From: Niastella populi
GTDB lineage: Bacteria > Bacteroidota > Bacteroidia > Chitinophagales > Chitinophagaceae
Assembly (NCBI RefSeq): GCF_002078015.1
Contig: NZ_LWBP01000145.1
Span: 1 to 64,000 of the forward strand
DNA length: 64,000 nt
Direction: 5' to 3'
The notes beneath the pieces are model-generated. The model was not told where the DNA came from. It saw nothing but the letters and a program-made list of their open reading frames with translations, and made no database searches. Position 1 is the stretch's first letter, and every line of letters starts with the position of its first letter. A program made the translations under genes and the position numbers. Shown here piece after piece: positions 1 through 8,813 of this stretch.

Positions 1-778
1 AATCAAAATCATTTTTTTTAAGTTTTCTTTTTCGACCGTTAATAGTTAAGGCCATTTCTTCTTTGTCTTCAGGCATGGCTACTTTGGTACTTTCCAAATC
101 AAAGGCCGGGGATAATATAATATCGTTATCTTCATTGGTAAGCAGTGCAAAATTTTTCAAGTGCATATCAGCATTGCCAATTAAAAAGCAGAACAATGTA
201 GTTTCAAAGAAAGTGATGGCATCAATGCCAGGGCGTGATGAAAATTTCAGGATTTGTTTTCCCACTTTTTCCATAGAGCTCCGGTATTTATCTTCTGTTA
301 GGGTTTCCGTTAGTTGGCACATATCTTCCATCGCTAATTTGCTGTCATTAGTTCGGTCAAACCGCTTTGTGAGATATGCCAATTCTCCTGATCTTAACCG
401 TATTAAGCTGTGATCAACTGAAGGGATACCAAACACATTGCTAAGATGCATGGTCACGTCTTCATTTTCCGGTAAATGAGGGAACTCCTCTGTAGGTGGT
501 TTCAATATGAACCTGCCCCAAAGACCAACGATGGTAAACCTTGAATGCTTGGGGTCGCCAGGTATTTTTTCCAGTGTTATTGATAATTTGGGTTATACAC
601 CGGTTGCTGCAATGCTTTTGATTACAATTTGCTTTGCCAACTCCTGCATTTGCGCATTATCATAATCCAGGAGGGGTGGGGCAGAAGTGCCAAAGAATTT
701 ACGGCAGCATTTTTCATGGAACTCATCAGTGTCTTTAGCTAAAGGCTGATAACAATATAAACATCGTTTATTACTCAT
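1..778 (-). pseudogene. hipA: HipA-type kinase (C-terminal part), interrupted by an in-frame stop; runs off the window start
   Basis: This is the kinase part of a HipA-like serine/threonine kinase toxin, in the split form common in Bacteroidota. The N-terminus has a small Cys-containing segment (CLYCYQPL...FHEKCCRKFFGTS). Reading leftwards, the frame meets TAA at 593-595, exactly where the family motif GVQPKLS needs a Gln: the sequence reads GV-stop-PKLS, so one C-to-T change (CAA to TAA) explains it. After the stop the same frame stays open to the window edge and keeps kinase features, including the catalytic-loop-like GNADMHLKNF and NGRKRKL. Its start overlaps the stop of the N-terminal HipA piece (TAATG). 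No HTH partner gene (hipB) is seen beside it. A sequencing error is possible, but the neighbouring piece is also damaged, so I read the locus as inactivated. Confidence 0.85.
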
Positions 779-1111
779 TATTCTTCTTTCGTTTCAATGA
801 CTTCAATACTTACCGCGCCTAAGCAATCCTTACAAGCAACCAATAATAAACCCATCCTTTCCCGGCTGTCCAGTTTCCAATTTTTAAGTGTTATGTTTAA
901 TAACCATCCTTCAGGAATCAAACCGTCAAAAAAGGGAATCATGGTATTACTTTTATACGGCTCGGGCCTAAGCGGCAGTGTAAGACTAACAGGACTGGCA
1001 TTTTGATTGTAAATAATGAGGGGTATATTGGAACCCGTATCCTTCCTCATCCTGCCAAATGATCCCTGCTTCCCGATTTTGAAAAAAAACTTTTCCTGAG
1101 CGACTCGACAA
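779..1111 (-). pseudogene. HipA N-terminal domain remnant, frameshifted
   Basis: This encodes the HipA N-subdomain that precedes the kinase. Two frames are needed to read it. Upstream, from about 1111 (possible TTG start) to about 1003, one frame gives REAGIIWQDEEGYGFQYTPHY. From about 1003 down to 781 another frame gives NASPVSLTLPLRPEP and PFFDGLIPEGWLL, which are the hallmark motifs of the domain. The switch falls at a short A-run (plus-strand 1001-1004), consistent with an indel of one or two bases. The ATG at 1048-1050 starts only the second frame and would cut off the conserved first half. With the nonsense codon in the adjacent kinase, this makes two independent lesions in one toxin locus. 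Confidence 0.8.
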
Positions 1112-1202
1112 TCTGCCGGCGGACTCCACTCCTTTGCCCTTGACTTTCAGGGGCTTTTTGTTGCCCGAAAACTAATTAAAAGAGCGAATCCCCGGTACTC
1201 AT

Positions 1203-1210
1203 TATATTTG
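1203..1210 (+). promoter_or_regulatory. Possible Bacteroidota -7 box
   Basis: TATATTTG matches the Bacteroidota -7 consensus TAnnTTTG and lies 20 bases before the ATG at 1231. No good -33 TTTG is seen at the usual spacing, so this is tentative. Confidence 0.35.
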
Positions 1211-1230
1211 TAACACTTTTGGCAAACAAT

Positions 1231-1590
1231 ATGACATACGAAGAACTGGTAAAAAAACATCCTGGCTCCCTGGTGGAGAAGATCGTTACGGAAGTAGTGA
1301 GCAAAGATGCCGTTGACGTTTACTTTGAAGATGAGGGCGACGAACAGTGGGCGGTAATCAAAGTGCATATTTATGAAGAGGACAAAGAAATGGCCATCCG
1401 GCTGCTATCTGATAGCAGATGGGTATTGCAGTTCGGATACTATGATGACGAGGATGAATTCATTGAGCTGCTTCAGCCGCTTACTCAACCCGAAATCGAC
1501 CTGATTCCAAAAGGGCTTCAAAAGGTTATGCTCAAGGTCGTAGCCAGTGAAGAAGGCTTGCGGCTTCCGGGAAATTTTTTGTCCAAATAG
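1231..1590 (+). CDS. Small acidic protein of unknown function
   Basis: An open frame of 119 residues, rich in Asp and Glu, beginning MTYEELVKKHPGS. I chose the ATG at 1231; a TTG at 1219 would add four residues but sits closer to the candidate -7 box. No signal peptide or membrane segment is visible, so a cytoplasmic protein is likely. The middle (VYFEDEGDEQWAVIKVHIYEED) alternates acidic and beta-prone residues, which suggests a small alpha/beta fold. I do not recognise a family. The gene stands alone, between the decayed hipA locus and a convergent FKBP gene. Confidence 0.65.
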   Translation: MTYEELVKKHPGSLVEKIVTEVVSKDAVDVYFEDEGDEQWAVIKVHIYEEDKEMAIRLLSDSRWVLQFGYYDDEDEFIELLQPLTQPEIDLIPKGLQKVMLKVVASEEGLRLPGNFLSK

Positions 1591-1778
1591 GATTTTATTT
1601 TTATTCCGCTCAGTAAACGTATTCACTTACATAATAACAGCCGGACGGATAAAAGTATGCCGGTCCTGCCTGGAATTAATCGATCCGGGGGAGTTTCGTT
1701 TATTTTTTGAAACATCCCCTTTTTTGGGATGAAGCCGTCAGCTGGAAGATTGTTCCGGAGTTGTTGCACTCCCCTGGC

Positions 1779-2237
1779 TTATTGCACTTCCAGTAATTCC
1801 ACATCAAAAACAAGTATGGAATTGCCCGGAATACCCCTGTAATCATCACATCCATAACCCAGGTAAGGCGGAATGATCAATTTTATCTTTCCTCCCTGGT
1901 TGATAAGTGGAATACCTATTTGCCAGCCCGCAATTACGCCCGACAATGGAAAACTTGCTGTTCCCCCGTCGAAGGTAGTGTTGTTGGTGAATTTACCTGT
2001 ATATGTTGCTTTCACAGTTGAACTTACTGTGGGGGTTGCTCCACTGCCCGCCTCAATGATCTGGTAATACATTCCACTGGCATGTTTGGTAGCCGTAATG
2101 CCATTGGCACTTATATAACTCTGCATTTTGGCATCATCTTCTGCTGCGGTTGTACATCCACCACCTTTGTCCTTATTACTACATCCCGTGAGCGCGAGGG
2201 CTAATATCATACTAAAAACAAGATTGATCGAACGCAT
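1779..2237 (-). CDS. FKBP-type peptidyl-prolyl isomerase lipoprotein
   Basis: A 152-residue secreted prolyl isomerase. A lipoprotein signal ends in LTGC (Cys about residue 19), so the mature protein should be membrane-anchored and periplasm-facing. The C-terminal part is an FKBP domain: KATYTGKF, then NTTFDGG, then VIAGWQIGIPLINQGGKIKL, IPPYLGYG and SILVFDVELLEV follow the FKBP order. The usual F-D-S of the active site reads TFDGG. The family isomerises Xaa-Pro bonds during protein folding outside the cytoplasm. It is followed by a stretch with a small CATCCC/GGGATG hairpin near 1713-1731. Confidence 0.88.
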   Translation of the reverse strand: MRSINLVFSMILALALTGCSNKDKGGGCTTAAEDDAKMQSYISANGITATKHASGMYYQIIEAGSGATPTVSSTVKATYTGKFTNNTTFDGGTASFPLSGVIAGWQIGIPLINQGGKIKLIIPPYLGYGCDDYRGIPGNSILVFDVELLEVQ

Positions 2238-2446
2238 GCATCTTTAAGTTTAGGGACAAATATATACACAACTCCACATTATATTTCAACAATAAGTCAA
2301 TGATTGCCTTTTTATTGAATGAGCCCGGTGGCCGGCCGTTCTTTTGAAAACGCATTAAGGTTCAATTGCTTAACCAATAAATTACATAAGCCATCGCTAT
2401 ATTGGCTGTGAAGTAAAAATTGTCAGCCATTCATGATCATTTTATC

Positions 2447-3535
2447 CTATTGCTGTGAGAAAAAGTAAATGGCAAGGATAAGCGCCAGCGCCAGTACTAT
2501 TACAATACTTACTTTTACAGGCGATACCGGCTTTTTGCCATAGATTTTTCCTGTTTGTCCGTTTATAAGAAAGTGATACGATTTGTTCTTGTATTTATAA
2601 GAGCAAACCCATAACGGCAACATAATATGTTTGTAGGTTTGACCTTCATACGTGGTATCCACTTCCAGGTCGCGATAGGTATCTATGCGGCAAAGGTTCG
2701 CACATTCGTCATAGATCACCCGTTCCATAAAGTCCTCGGCTTTTGCATATCCATCCTGTACTGCAATGTCATATACATCGGCCTTGAATCCAGATATGTA
2801 CCGGGCGTCGAAGTTCACCAGTTCTTCGAGGTTATAAGGATAAATACTTTCGTATTCGTTTTGTGTTAATTCTGTAGCGCCGCCAATAAGAATGTCGTCG
2901 AAGGCTTGTTCGTAGTTCCCTTCACGATAGATCCATTCCGTTCTTTGTTCCTGCCTGGTGGTTTTGTTGCCATTGGCATCCGTATCACTTACGGTAACAT
3001 AATAATGCCGGCCGCCATAACCGCTCCAGCGGCTATAGGTTTGCGCATCGTAGGTCCAGAAGGGAACATAAATGCCATGCAGTGCATCCTGCCGCGCAAA
3101 CTCTTTGAGGTCGCGGGGCGCCCACCAGCCGTTACCCAGCCAGGTTTTAAAAATTTTGATCGATGATTGCTGATCGACTTTAAAAGGAATAATACCAGCG
3201 GGCTGAACGATGCGGGTTTTATAAGCTACCGGGTTCACTACCTCGAAGTTGCAGAAGCTGCAGACAAAAGTGGGTGTATCGGAAACAAAAACGGTTTGCG
3301 AACCACAGCGATCGCACTTATGTACTTTTTGCTCAATAACAACCGTGGGGTCGCCGGCTTCAGACATTTGCTGGCGCAGGCTGTTTTCCTTAACGCGGTC
3401 GGCGCCATTATCGATAGCTACTTTTACCCCGCAGTATTCACACTCCAGTTGCTGATGCTGTGGGTTGAAATATAATTGTGCTTTGCATCCCGGGCAAGGG
3501 AATAGCAACAGGGAATCTTGTTGTACTTGTTCCAT
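2447..3535 (-). CDS. Membrane-anchored double zinc-ribbon protein (YdjG-like)
   Basis: A 362-residue protein with two treble-Cys zinc ribbons near the N-terminus (CPGC...CEYC about residues 14-36, and CDRC...CSFC about 74-94), a middle region rich in aromatic residues (WTYDAQTYSRWSGYGG) and one C-terminal membrane helix (about 342-359). The ribbons resemble TFIIB/PriA-type zinc ribbons, which is why such proteins are often labelled helicase-like, but no helicase motifs are present. It lies 21 bp downstream of the SPFH gene on the same strand, so the two probably form an operon. The pairing resembles Bacillus ydjG with ydjI, which help anchor PspA at damaged membranes. No PspA gene is next to them here, so the parallel is an inference. 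Confidence 0.75.
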   Translation of the reverse strand: MEQVQQDSLLLFPCPGCKAQLYFNPQHQQLECEYCGVKVAIDNGADRVKENSLRQQMSEAGDPTVVIEQKVHKCDRCGSQTVFVSDTPTFVCSFCNFEVVNPVAYKTRIVQPAGIIPFKVDQQSSIKIFKTWLGNGWWAPRDLKEFARQDALHGIYVPFWTYDAQTYSRWSGYGGRHYYVTVSDTDANGNKTTRQEQRTEWIYREGNYEQAFDDILIGGATELTQNEYESIYPYNLEELVNFDARYISGFKADVYDIAVQDGYAKAEDFMERVIYDECANLCRIDTYRDLEVDTTYEGQTYKHIMLPLWVCSYKYKNKSYHFLINGQTGKIYGKKPVSPVKVSIVIVLALALILAIYFFSQQ

Positions 3536-3556
3536 AAGATGGTCGTAGGGATTCGG

Positions 3557-4567
3557 TTACAGCTTGCCTAAGATCTCGGCTTTCTTTTGGTTGAATTCCT
3601 CTTCCGTGATAACACCGGCTGTTTTCAGGTCACCCAGTTGTTTCAACAGATCGATCATTTTCTGGTGATCGTTGCCGGCAGTAGCATTACCTGCGTTTTG
3701 CTGTTGTTGCGGCTGGGGTTGCGTATTTGCCTGCATCATGTTGTTGAGTAAAATACCGGTTCCCAAACCGCCCATGTTTGCTGCGCCGGGGTTATCGGCC
3801 ATTTTTTCGAGGGCGATACCAGCCTGCATCTGGTTAAACTGGTTTAGTTTGTCGCCCATCATATTCACCTGCGTAGCCTTGTCGAACATTTTTTCCACTT
3901 CTTCAGGCAGGCTCACATTCTCTATATAGAACTGCCCCAGTTCAATACCCCAGGCGTCGAAATCAGTTTGGAAGATGGGTTTTAGTCTATTGCCTATTTC
4001 GGTGAAGTTGGCTGCGAGGTCGAGTACCGAAACACCTGCTTCAGCGAGGCCTTCAGCCAGTTTGCTGGTAATGGCATTACGGCATTGCTCACTGATGGCG
4101 TCTACAGACACCCAGGGGTTGGTGCCGGCAAATTCCTTTATGAACTTTTTGGCATCCTTTACCCTGATGGTATACGTACCGAATGATCTTACACGCACCT
4201 GTTTAAATTCAGGGTCGCGCATGATAATGGGGTTAGAAGTTCCCCATTTCAGATTGGTGAACAGTTTCGTATTGACATAGAAGATATCTACTTTAAACGG
4301 CGATTCGAATAAATACTTCCATGATTTCAGCTGCGTTGTGATCGGCATGTTCTGGGTAGTAAGTTCATGCCGGCCAGGTTTGTATTCATCGCCAAACTCG
4401 CCCTCATTCATCAAAACCACAACCTGTGATTCCCGCACAGTTAACTGGGCGCCGTTCATGATCTGGTTGCCTTTATCGGGAAATTTATAAATAACGGTAT
4501 TGTTGGTGTCATCAACCCAGTCAATAACTTCGATGAACTGGTTCCTGATAAAATCGAATAATCCCAT
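3557..4567 (-). CDS. SPFH-domain protein with C-terminal SHOCT motif (YdjI/virion-core-like)
   Basis: A 336-residue protein. Residues about 20-240 form an SPFH/Band-7 domain (start MGLFDFIRNQFIEVIDW; later VRVRSFGTYTIRV, VSVLDLAANF, WGIELGQFYIENVSLPEEVEKMF). A linker rich in Asn and Gln (about 285-305) leads to a short C-terminal SHOCT-like helix pair (DLLKQLGDLKTAGVITEEEF). No membrane helix is obvious, so attachment to the membrane probably depends on partners. It is first of a two-gene unit with the zinc-ribbon protein downstream. In Bacillus the YdjI relative recruits the phage-shock protein PspA; here the role is inferred from this family resemblance only. Confidence 0.82.
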   Translation of the reverse strand: MGLFDFIRNQFIEVIDWVDDTNNTVIYKFPDKGNQIMNGAQLTVRESQVVVLMNEGEFGDEYKPGRHELTTQNMPITTQLKSWKYLFESPFKVDIFYVNTKLFTNLKWGTSNPIIMRDPEFKQVRVRSFGTYTIRVKDAKKFIKEFAGTNPWVSVDAISEQCRNAITSKLAEGLAEAGVSVLDLAANFTEIGNRLKPIFQTDFDAWGIELGQFYIENVSLPEEVEKMFDKATQVNMMGDKLNQFNQMQAGIALEKMADNPGAANMGGLGTGILLNNMMQANTQPQPQQQQNAGNATAGNDHQKMIDLLKQLGDLKTAGVITEEEFNQKKAEILGKL

Positions 4568-5091
4568 ATACTGTTGATTTTAGGAGTTGGTCGAAATTGG
4601 TTGTTTATTTATTCACTCAATTAGTAGTGAAACCTGGAAGAAAATTACGCTAATCTGTTTAAGAATTACAATACAGGCGAAAATTAAATGGAAGTATTTG
4701 ATAATGTGAGTAATTTTTGATCTTTGCCAGCCTTTCTACCCTAAACTCTGGCCAAAACGGGGGCATTTACTATTGCGTGCAATTTGCTAAACAGGATATC
4801 TTTAACACTTAAGATAAAAACCTGTCCGAATGAGAAAAGTTATACAACGAAAAAGTAATACGACGTAATTGCTTCAATGAAAATATAGCCATAGGTATAT
4901 AGCTGTTACGTAACGTTCCCTCCCCAACAAAATGTACAGCGGGTACCTGCCACTGCAAGTCGGGCGCTAATGAAATCCTTCTTCATGATGCCATTCGGGC
5001 AAGCTGTTTCCTGGTAAAATACCATGAACAGGCACTGTATGCACATTCCCCAACACGAGCTTTCATTTAACCATTAAAAATCGAGTGTATT
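4568..5091. other. Intergenic region between divergent genes
   Basis: A 524-bp gap that must hold the promoters of the leftward SPFH gene and the rightward protease gene. I see a perfect 10-bp palindrome, GTTACGTAAC, at 4905-4914, about 178 bp before the protease start, but nothing I can assign. No RNA gene or convincing reading frame was found. Confidence 0.4.
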
Positions 5092-7902
5092 ATGAAAAAA
5101 CTGTCATTATTGCTATCCGGCCTGCTGCTGCTTGGCATGGCCGGCTATAGCCAGGTAAAACCGGTACTACTGGGCCGGGCTACCGATGTGCTATCGGATC
5201 TTCGCAAACAAATTAACACAACACCTCAACAGCGTGTTACGGGTCGTTTGATGTTGCGTGTTACCGCTGCATATTCACTGCCCGGAAAGGTCAACTTCCG
5301 CCAATCTTCAGCTGCCGGTAACGAATACCTTGTTGGAGAAATAGAAAATGTGCCCGGTTCTTCTTTTTTTATTCGTATTGAAGGCGGGAGGGCAGAAGGC
5401 AATATTATTTTACGCCGAACAAAGAGGGCATTTGTTTATTCTTCAGACAATGACGGCAATATTTACATTACTGAAACGGATATACAGAAGGTGTTGTGTA
5501 TCGATTATGAAAAAGCGCCTTCAGCCGCTAAAGTAAGTGCTGCAGCAGCGCTAACCGCCGGTCAGTTATACAGCCTGCAAAGCTTTCCCAACGCCAATGG
5601 TTGTGTGCTGCTCGATTTCGACGGACAATATGTTTCAGGAACCGGTTGGAATGGCGGCAACCCCATCAATGCGGCGCCGGCAACTTTATCAGATGCAGAA
5701 CGGTACGAAGTGTGGCAACTGGTAAGCGAAGATTTCAGTCCGTTCAAACTCAATATCACTACCAGTGAAGCTGTGTACAACAGCTATCCGGCAAACAGGC
5801 GTATGCGTTGCATTTTTACTCCCACCAATACCGCTGCGCCTGGTGCTGGTGGTGTAGCTTACCTGAATTCATTTACCTGGGGCAATGAAACGCCCTGCTG
5901 GGTTTTTAACGGCGGTATTAAAGGCGCCGGTGATGCGGCCTCGCATGAAGTAGGGCATACCTTCGGACTGAGTCATGACGGCAGAACAAACCCCGTTGAG
6001 GAATATTACATAGGCCAGGGCAACTGGGCGCCGATCATGGGCGCCGGTTATTACGAGCCTGTTGTACAATGGAGCAAGGGCGATTATGCCAACTCAAGCC
6101 AAACGCAGGACGACCTGGCTATCATCGGTAACAATGCCAATGGGGTAGGGTTCCGTGCTGACGACCATGGTAACACGAGATCAGCCGCATCAACGGTTTC
6201 CATCAGCAGTACGGGAAGCGCATTTATTGCCGGTAATATCGAAACTACCAGCGATGCCGACTTTTTTACCTTTACAACAACTGGCGGCGCGGTTTCTTTG
6301 AACATCGCTCCGGCAACAAAACATCCCAACCTCGATGTGCTGGCTATTTTGTACGATAACGCCGGAAATGTGCTCGCCACATCGAATCCTGATGGTTTAA
6401 ATGCGACATTGAGCGCAACGCTTTCTGCCGGTACGTATTTTATCTCCGTTACAGGTATCGGGTCCGGCGATCCGGCCACTACCGGTTATACGAACTATGG
6501 CTCGCTGGGGTATTATGCCATCAATGGTTCAGTTGCCGGTGGAACCGCCAATGCGGTAACTACTTTTTATAAGGATTGTAATTATACCGGAAGTTATTCC
6601 ATAAGCCTGGCACCCGGGGCATATACCGTTGCTGACCTTGTGGCCAGTGGCATTATTGATAAGGACATTTCTTCCTTTACCGTTAACAACGGTTACGAAG
6701 TGTTGCTGTATAAGAACAATGCATTACAGGGCAGCTACACCAGCTTTACAGCCAATACGGCCTGTTTGGTAAGTTTTGGATTGAACGATTCAACTTCATC
6801 GCTGCGCATCAGGTCGCTTACGAACCAGGCGCCAACGGTTAGCTTCCTGAAACCGCTGGCAGGCGCTCAATACCTGGCACCAGCTACTGTTGCCATTACC
6901 GTAAACGCAGCCGACTACGACGGAACTATCAGCAAAGTGGAGTTCTACAACGGCGGTACAAAACTGGGTGAAGCTACAACCGCGCCATTTGCCTACAACT
7001 GGACCAACGTGGCAACCGGTTCTTATGTTATTACTGCTGTTGCAACCGATGACCGCGGCTCGCAGTCTTCTGCACAGGTAGCGGTAACAGTTACCAATAC
7101 GCCTGTTGCAACCGTTTATAGGAATTGCAGTTTCGGCGGCACCGCTGTTGGCTTACTGCCCGGTAGTTATACATTAGGCCAGTTACAAAGCGTGGGTATC
7201 CTCAATGATGATATTTCTTCCTTACGCGTAACAAATGGGTACCAGGTTGAATTATTTGCCGACAACAACTTTGCCGGAACTTCTGTTGTCATTACGGCCG
7301 ATAATAGCTGCCTGGTGGCAAACAATTTCAATGATCTTACTTCTTCCCTTAAGATCAGTGCCATAGGCGCTATATCAGCAGCTACAGTATATAAAGATTG
7401 CAATTATGGCGGCTATGCAATAGCGCTTGCCCCCGGAAATTATACACTAAGCCAGTTACAGGCGTCAGGTATTCTGAACGAGGATATTTCATCATTGAAG
7501 GTGAACAGCGGTTACCAGATCCAGTTATTTGCCAATGATAATTTTACGGGTAATTCGCAATCGTTCAGCACTGACAACCCATGCCTGGTTACCCATGGCT
7601 TCAATGACGTTACAACATCCCTCAAAGTGTTTGCGGTAGCGCCGGTGAAACCACAGCCTGGGTTAATCACTGGTATTTCCGGTTTGCAGGTATATCCAAA
7701 TCCCGTACTTAACGAGCTAAGGTTCCGTAGCGAACAGGACCTTACCGGTGCGCTGATAAAAGTGTACGACTTTTCAGGAAGAGAAGTATTGCAGGCGAAG
7801 AATGTGAACAACAGCCTGAATGTTTCTAAACTGACTTCAGGTTTGTATATAGTAACAGCGGTGAAGAACGGTAAAACGATTACCGGAAGATTCATTAAGT
7901 AA
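5092..7902 (+). CDS. T9SS-secreted metzincin-type protease with PPC, Ig-like and three beta-gamma crystallin domains
   Basis: A 936-residue secreted protein. Residues 1-21 are a signal peptide ending in YSQ. A zinc protease core carries HEVGHTFGLSHD at 285-296 (metzincin HExxHxxGxxHD; His285, His289 and His295 bind zinc, Glu286 is catalytic) and a downstream Met-turn candidate at PIMGAG (Met316). About 360-478 looks like a pre-peptidase C-terminal (PPC) domain and about 580-668 an Ig-like domain. Three beta-gamma crystallin domains (about 491-573, 674-755, 763-848) carry N/D-N/D-x-x-S/T-S calcium motifs such as NDSTSS (565), NDDISS (705), NDLTSS (747) and NDVTTS (838). The last 70 residues (VYPNPVLNELRF...) are a type IX sorting domain. 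It is transcribed alone and ends before a hairpin terminator. The substrate is unknown. Confidence 0.9.
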   Translation: MKKLSLLLSGLLLLGMAGYSQVKPVLLGRATDVLSDLRKQINTTPQQRVTGRLMLRVTAAYSLPGKVNFRQSSAAGNEYLVGEIENVPGSSFFIRIEGGRAEGNIILRRTKRAFVYSSDNDGNIYITETDIQKVLCIDYEKAPSAAKVSAAAALTAGQLYSLQSFPNANGCVLLDFDGQYVSGTGWNGGNPINAAPATLSDAERYEVWQLVSEDFSPFKLNITTSEAVYNSYPANRRMRCIFTPTNTAAPGAGGVAYLNSFTWGNETPCWVFNGGIKGAGDAASHEVGHTFGLSHDGRTNPVEEYYIGQGNWAPIMGAGYYEPVVQWSKGDYANSSQTQDDLAIIGNNANGVGFRADDHGNTRSAASTVSISSTGSAFIAGNIETTSDADFFTFTTTGGAVSLNIAPATKHPNLDVLAILYDNAGNVLATSNPDGLNATLSATLSAGTYFISVTGIGSGDPATTGYTNYGSLGYYAINGSVAGGTANAVTTFYKDCNYTGSYSISLAPGAYTVADLVASGIIDKDISSFTVNNGYEVLLYKNNALQGSYTSFTANTACLVSFGLNDSTSSLRIRSLTNQAPTVSFLKPLAGAQYLAPATVAITVNAADYDGTISKVEFYNGGTKLGEATTAPFAYNWTNVATGSYVITAVATDDRGSQSSAQVAVTVTNTPVATVYRNCSFGGTAVGLLPGSYTLGQLQSVGILNDDISSLRVTNGYQVELFADNNFAGTSVVITADNSCLVANNFNDLTSSLKISAIGAISAATVYKDCNYGGYAIALAPGNYTLSQLQASGILNEDISSLKVNSGYQIQLFANDNFTGNSQSFSTDNPCLVTHGFNDVTTSLKVFAVAPVKPQPGLITGISGLQVYPNPVLNELRFRSEQDLTGALIKVYDFSGREVLQAKNVNNSLNVSKLTSGLYIVTAVKNGKTITGRFIK

Positions 7903-7921
7903 GAGACAAATTATAAATTTT

Positions 7922-7972
7922 AGTCCCGGTTCGGGTAAGCGCAGTTTTACCGGAACCGGGATTATTATTATA
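7922..7972 (+). terminator. Hairpin terminator after the protease gene
   Basis: TCCCGGTTC (7924-7932) pairs with GAACCGGGA (7953-7961) around a partly paired loop and is followed by a run of ATTATTAT. It lies 20 bp after the stop codon. Confidence 0.65.
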
Positions 7973-8021
7973 TTTAACTGCTCTTTTTATCAAGCGTCTT
8001 TATGAGTAAAAATAATAATGC

Positions 8022-8498
8022 GTGACCATCTACAAAGCCAATACAAAAAGCGAGTGGTACTACATTTTTGCATATGTGGCAGTGATGTCAGTTGCAGCGT
8101 TTGTTACGGGAAAGCCAATGATTGCCGTGTATGCGAGTGGCATTTTTATACCGCTGATCGTTATTTACAATCTTTTTTTATCAAGATTAAGTGAGGTGCA
8201 GGTAGATAAAGAGAAGGGCAGGCTCATTTTTATTTACCGCAACTATATCAGGAAGAAAAAAGAACTGGTATTCGGGATCTCAAACATAGAGTTTACCTAT
8301 AAGCATGGCGATACCTATAAGAAAAATGAAGATAAAAACATTTGCACCTTATATAATGAAGGCAAAAAAATAGTGAAAATGCGCCATGGCGATGACGGCT
8401 GGACGAGCGATCAGATCTTCGATCTTATACATGAACTGAAAGACCTCGGCGTAAAACGAAAGTTCACCGGCTACATGATGAAAGATGCGGAGGTGTAA
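8022..8498 (+). CDS. Hypothetical membrane protein with two N-terminal helices and a PH-like tail
   Basis: A 158-residue protein starting at GTG 8022, because an in-frame TAA lies directly upstream. Two hydrophobic helices (about residues 12-28 and 34-52) are followed by a charged cytoplasmic-looking part (EVQVDKEKGRLIFIYRNYIRKKKELVF...) whose strand pattern resembles bacterial PH-like domains. No catalytic motif is visible and I do not recognise a named family. It is a single gene between the protease terminator and a hydrolase relic. Confidence 0.6.
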   Translation: MTIYKANTKSEWYYIFAYVAVMSVAAFVTGKPMIAVYASGIFIPLIVIYNLFLSRLSEVQVDKEKGRLIFIYRNYIRKKKELVFGISNIEFTYKHGDTYKKNEDKNICTLYNEGKKIVKMRHGDDGWTSDQIFDLIHELKDLGVKRKFTGYMMKDAEV

Positions 8499-8533
8499 GT
8501 AGGTTCGAAACAAACAGTTACTTAAAGCATTGC

Positions 8534-8716
8534 AAATTGCCGGTAGTGATCTTTCATGGTAACCACCACGAAGTGATTGATTATTGCTCATTTCTGAAAC
8601 TGCGATCCCATTTCAAACGGCAGGATGCCCGTATTACCCTGGAGGGGCAGTCACACAATGGAATAACCGATATTCCCGTTTACCGCACGGAGTTACAGCG
8701 GAGCCTGGCGAGGTAA
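8534..8716 (+). pseudogene. Relic of an alpha/beta-hydrolase C-terminus
   Basis: About 60 codons ending in TAA at 8714-8716 read KLPVVIFHGNHHEVIDYCSF..., then RITLEGQSHNGITD and ELQRSL. This order (P-V-V-I-F-H-G-x-x-D/H-E-V-I, then LKL..F, then L-x-G-x-x-H-N-x-I) matches the C-terminal end of alpha/beta hydrolases of the dienelactone/serine-esterase type, including the catalytic-His region (HNGI). The acidic residue usually found after HG (GxxDEVI) is replaced by His. No start codon or upstream nucleophile part is present, and the preceding codons merge into the end of the previous gene in another frame. It is best read as a truncated leftover. Confidence 0.5.
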
Positions 8717-8813
8717 TGACAGGATAAATGCCGTTCTGGCAGAAGGAAAAAGTGCTTATAACCTTGCATAAACCAATCCTTTTCCGACATTTGCCCCAGA
8801 AATCCCCTAAACT

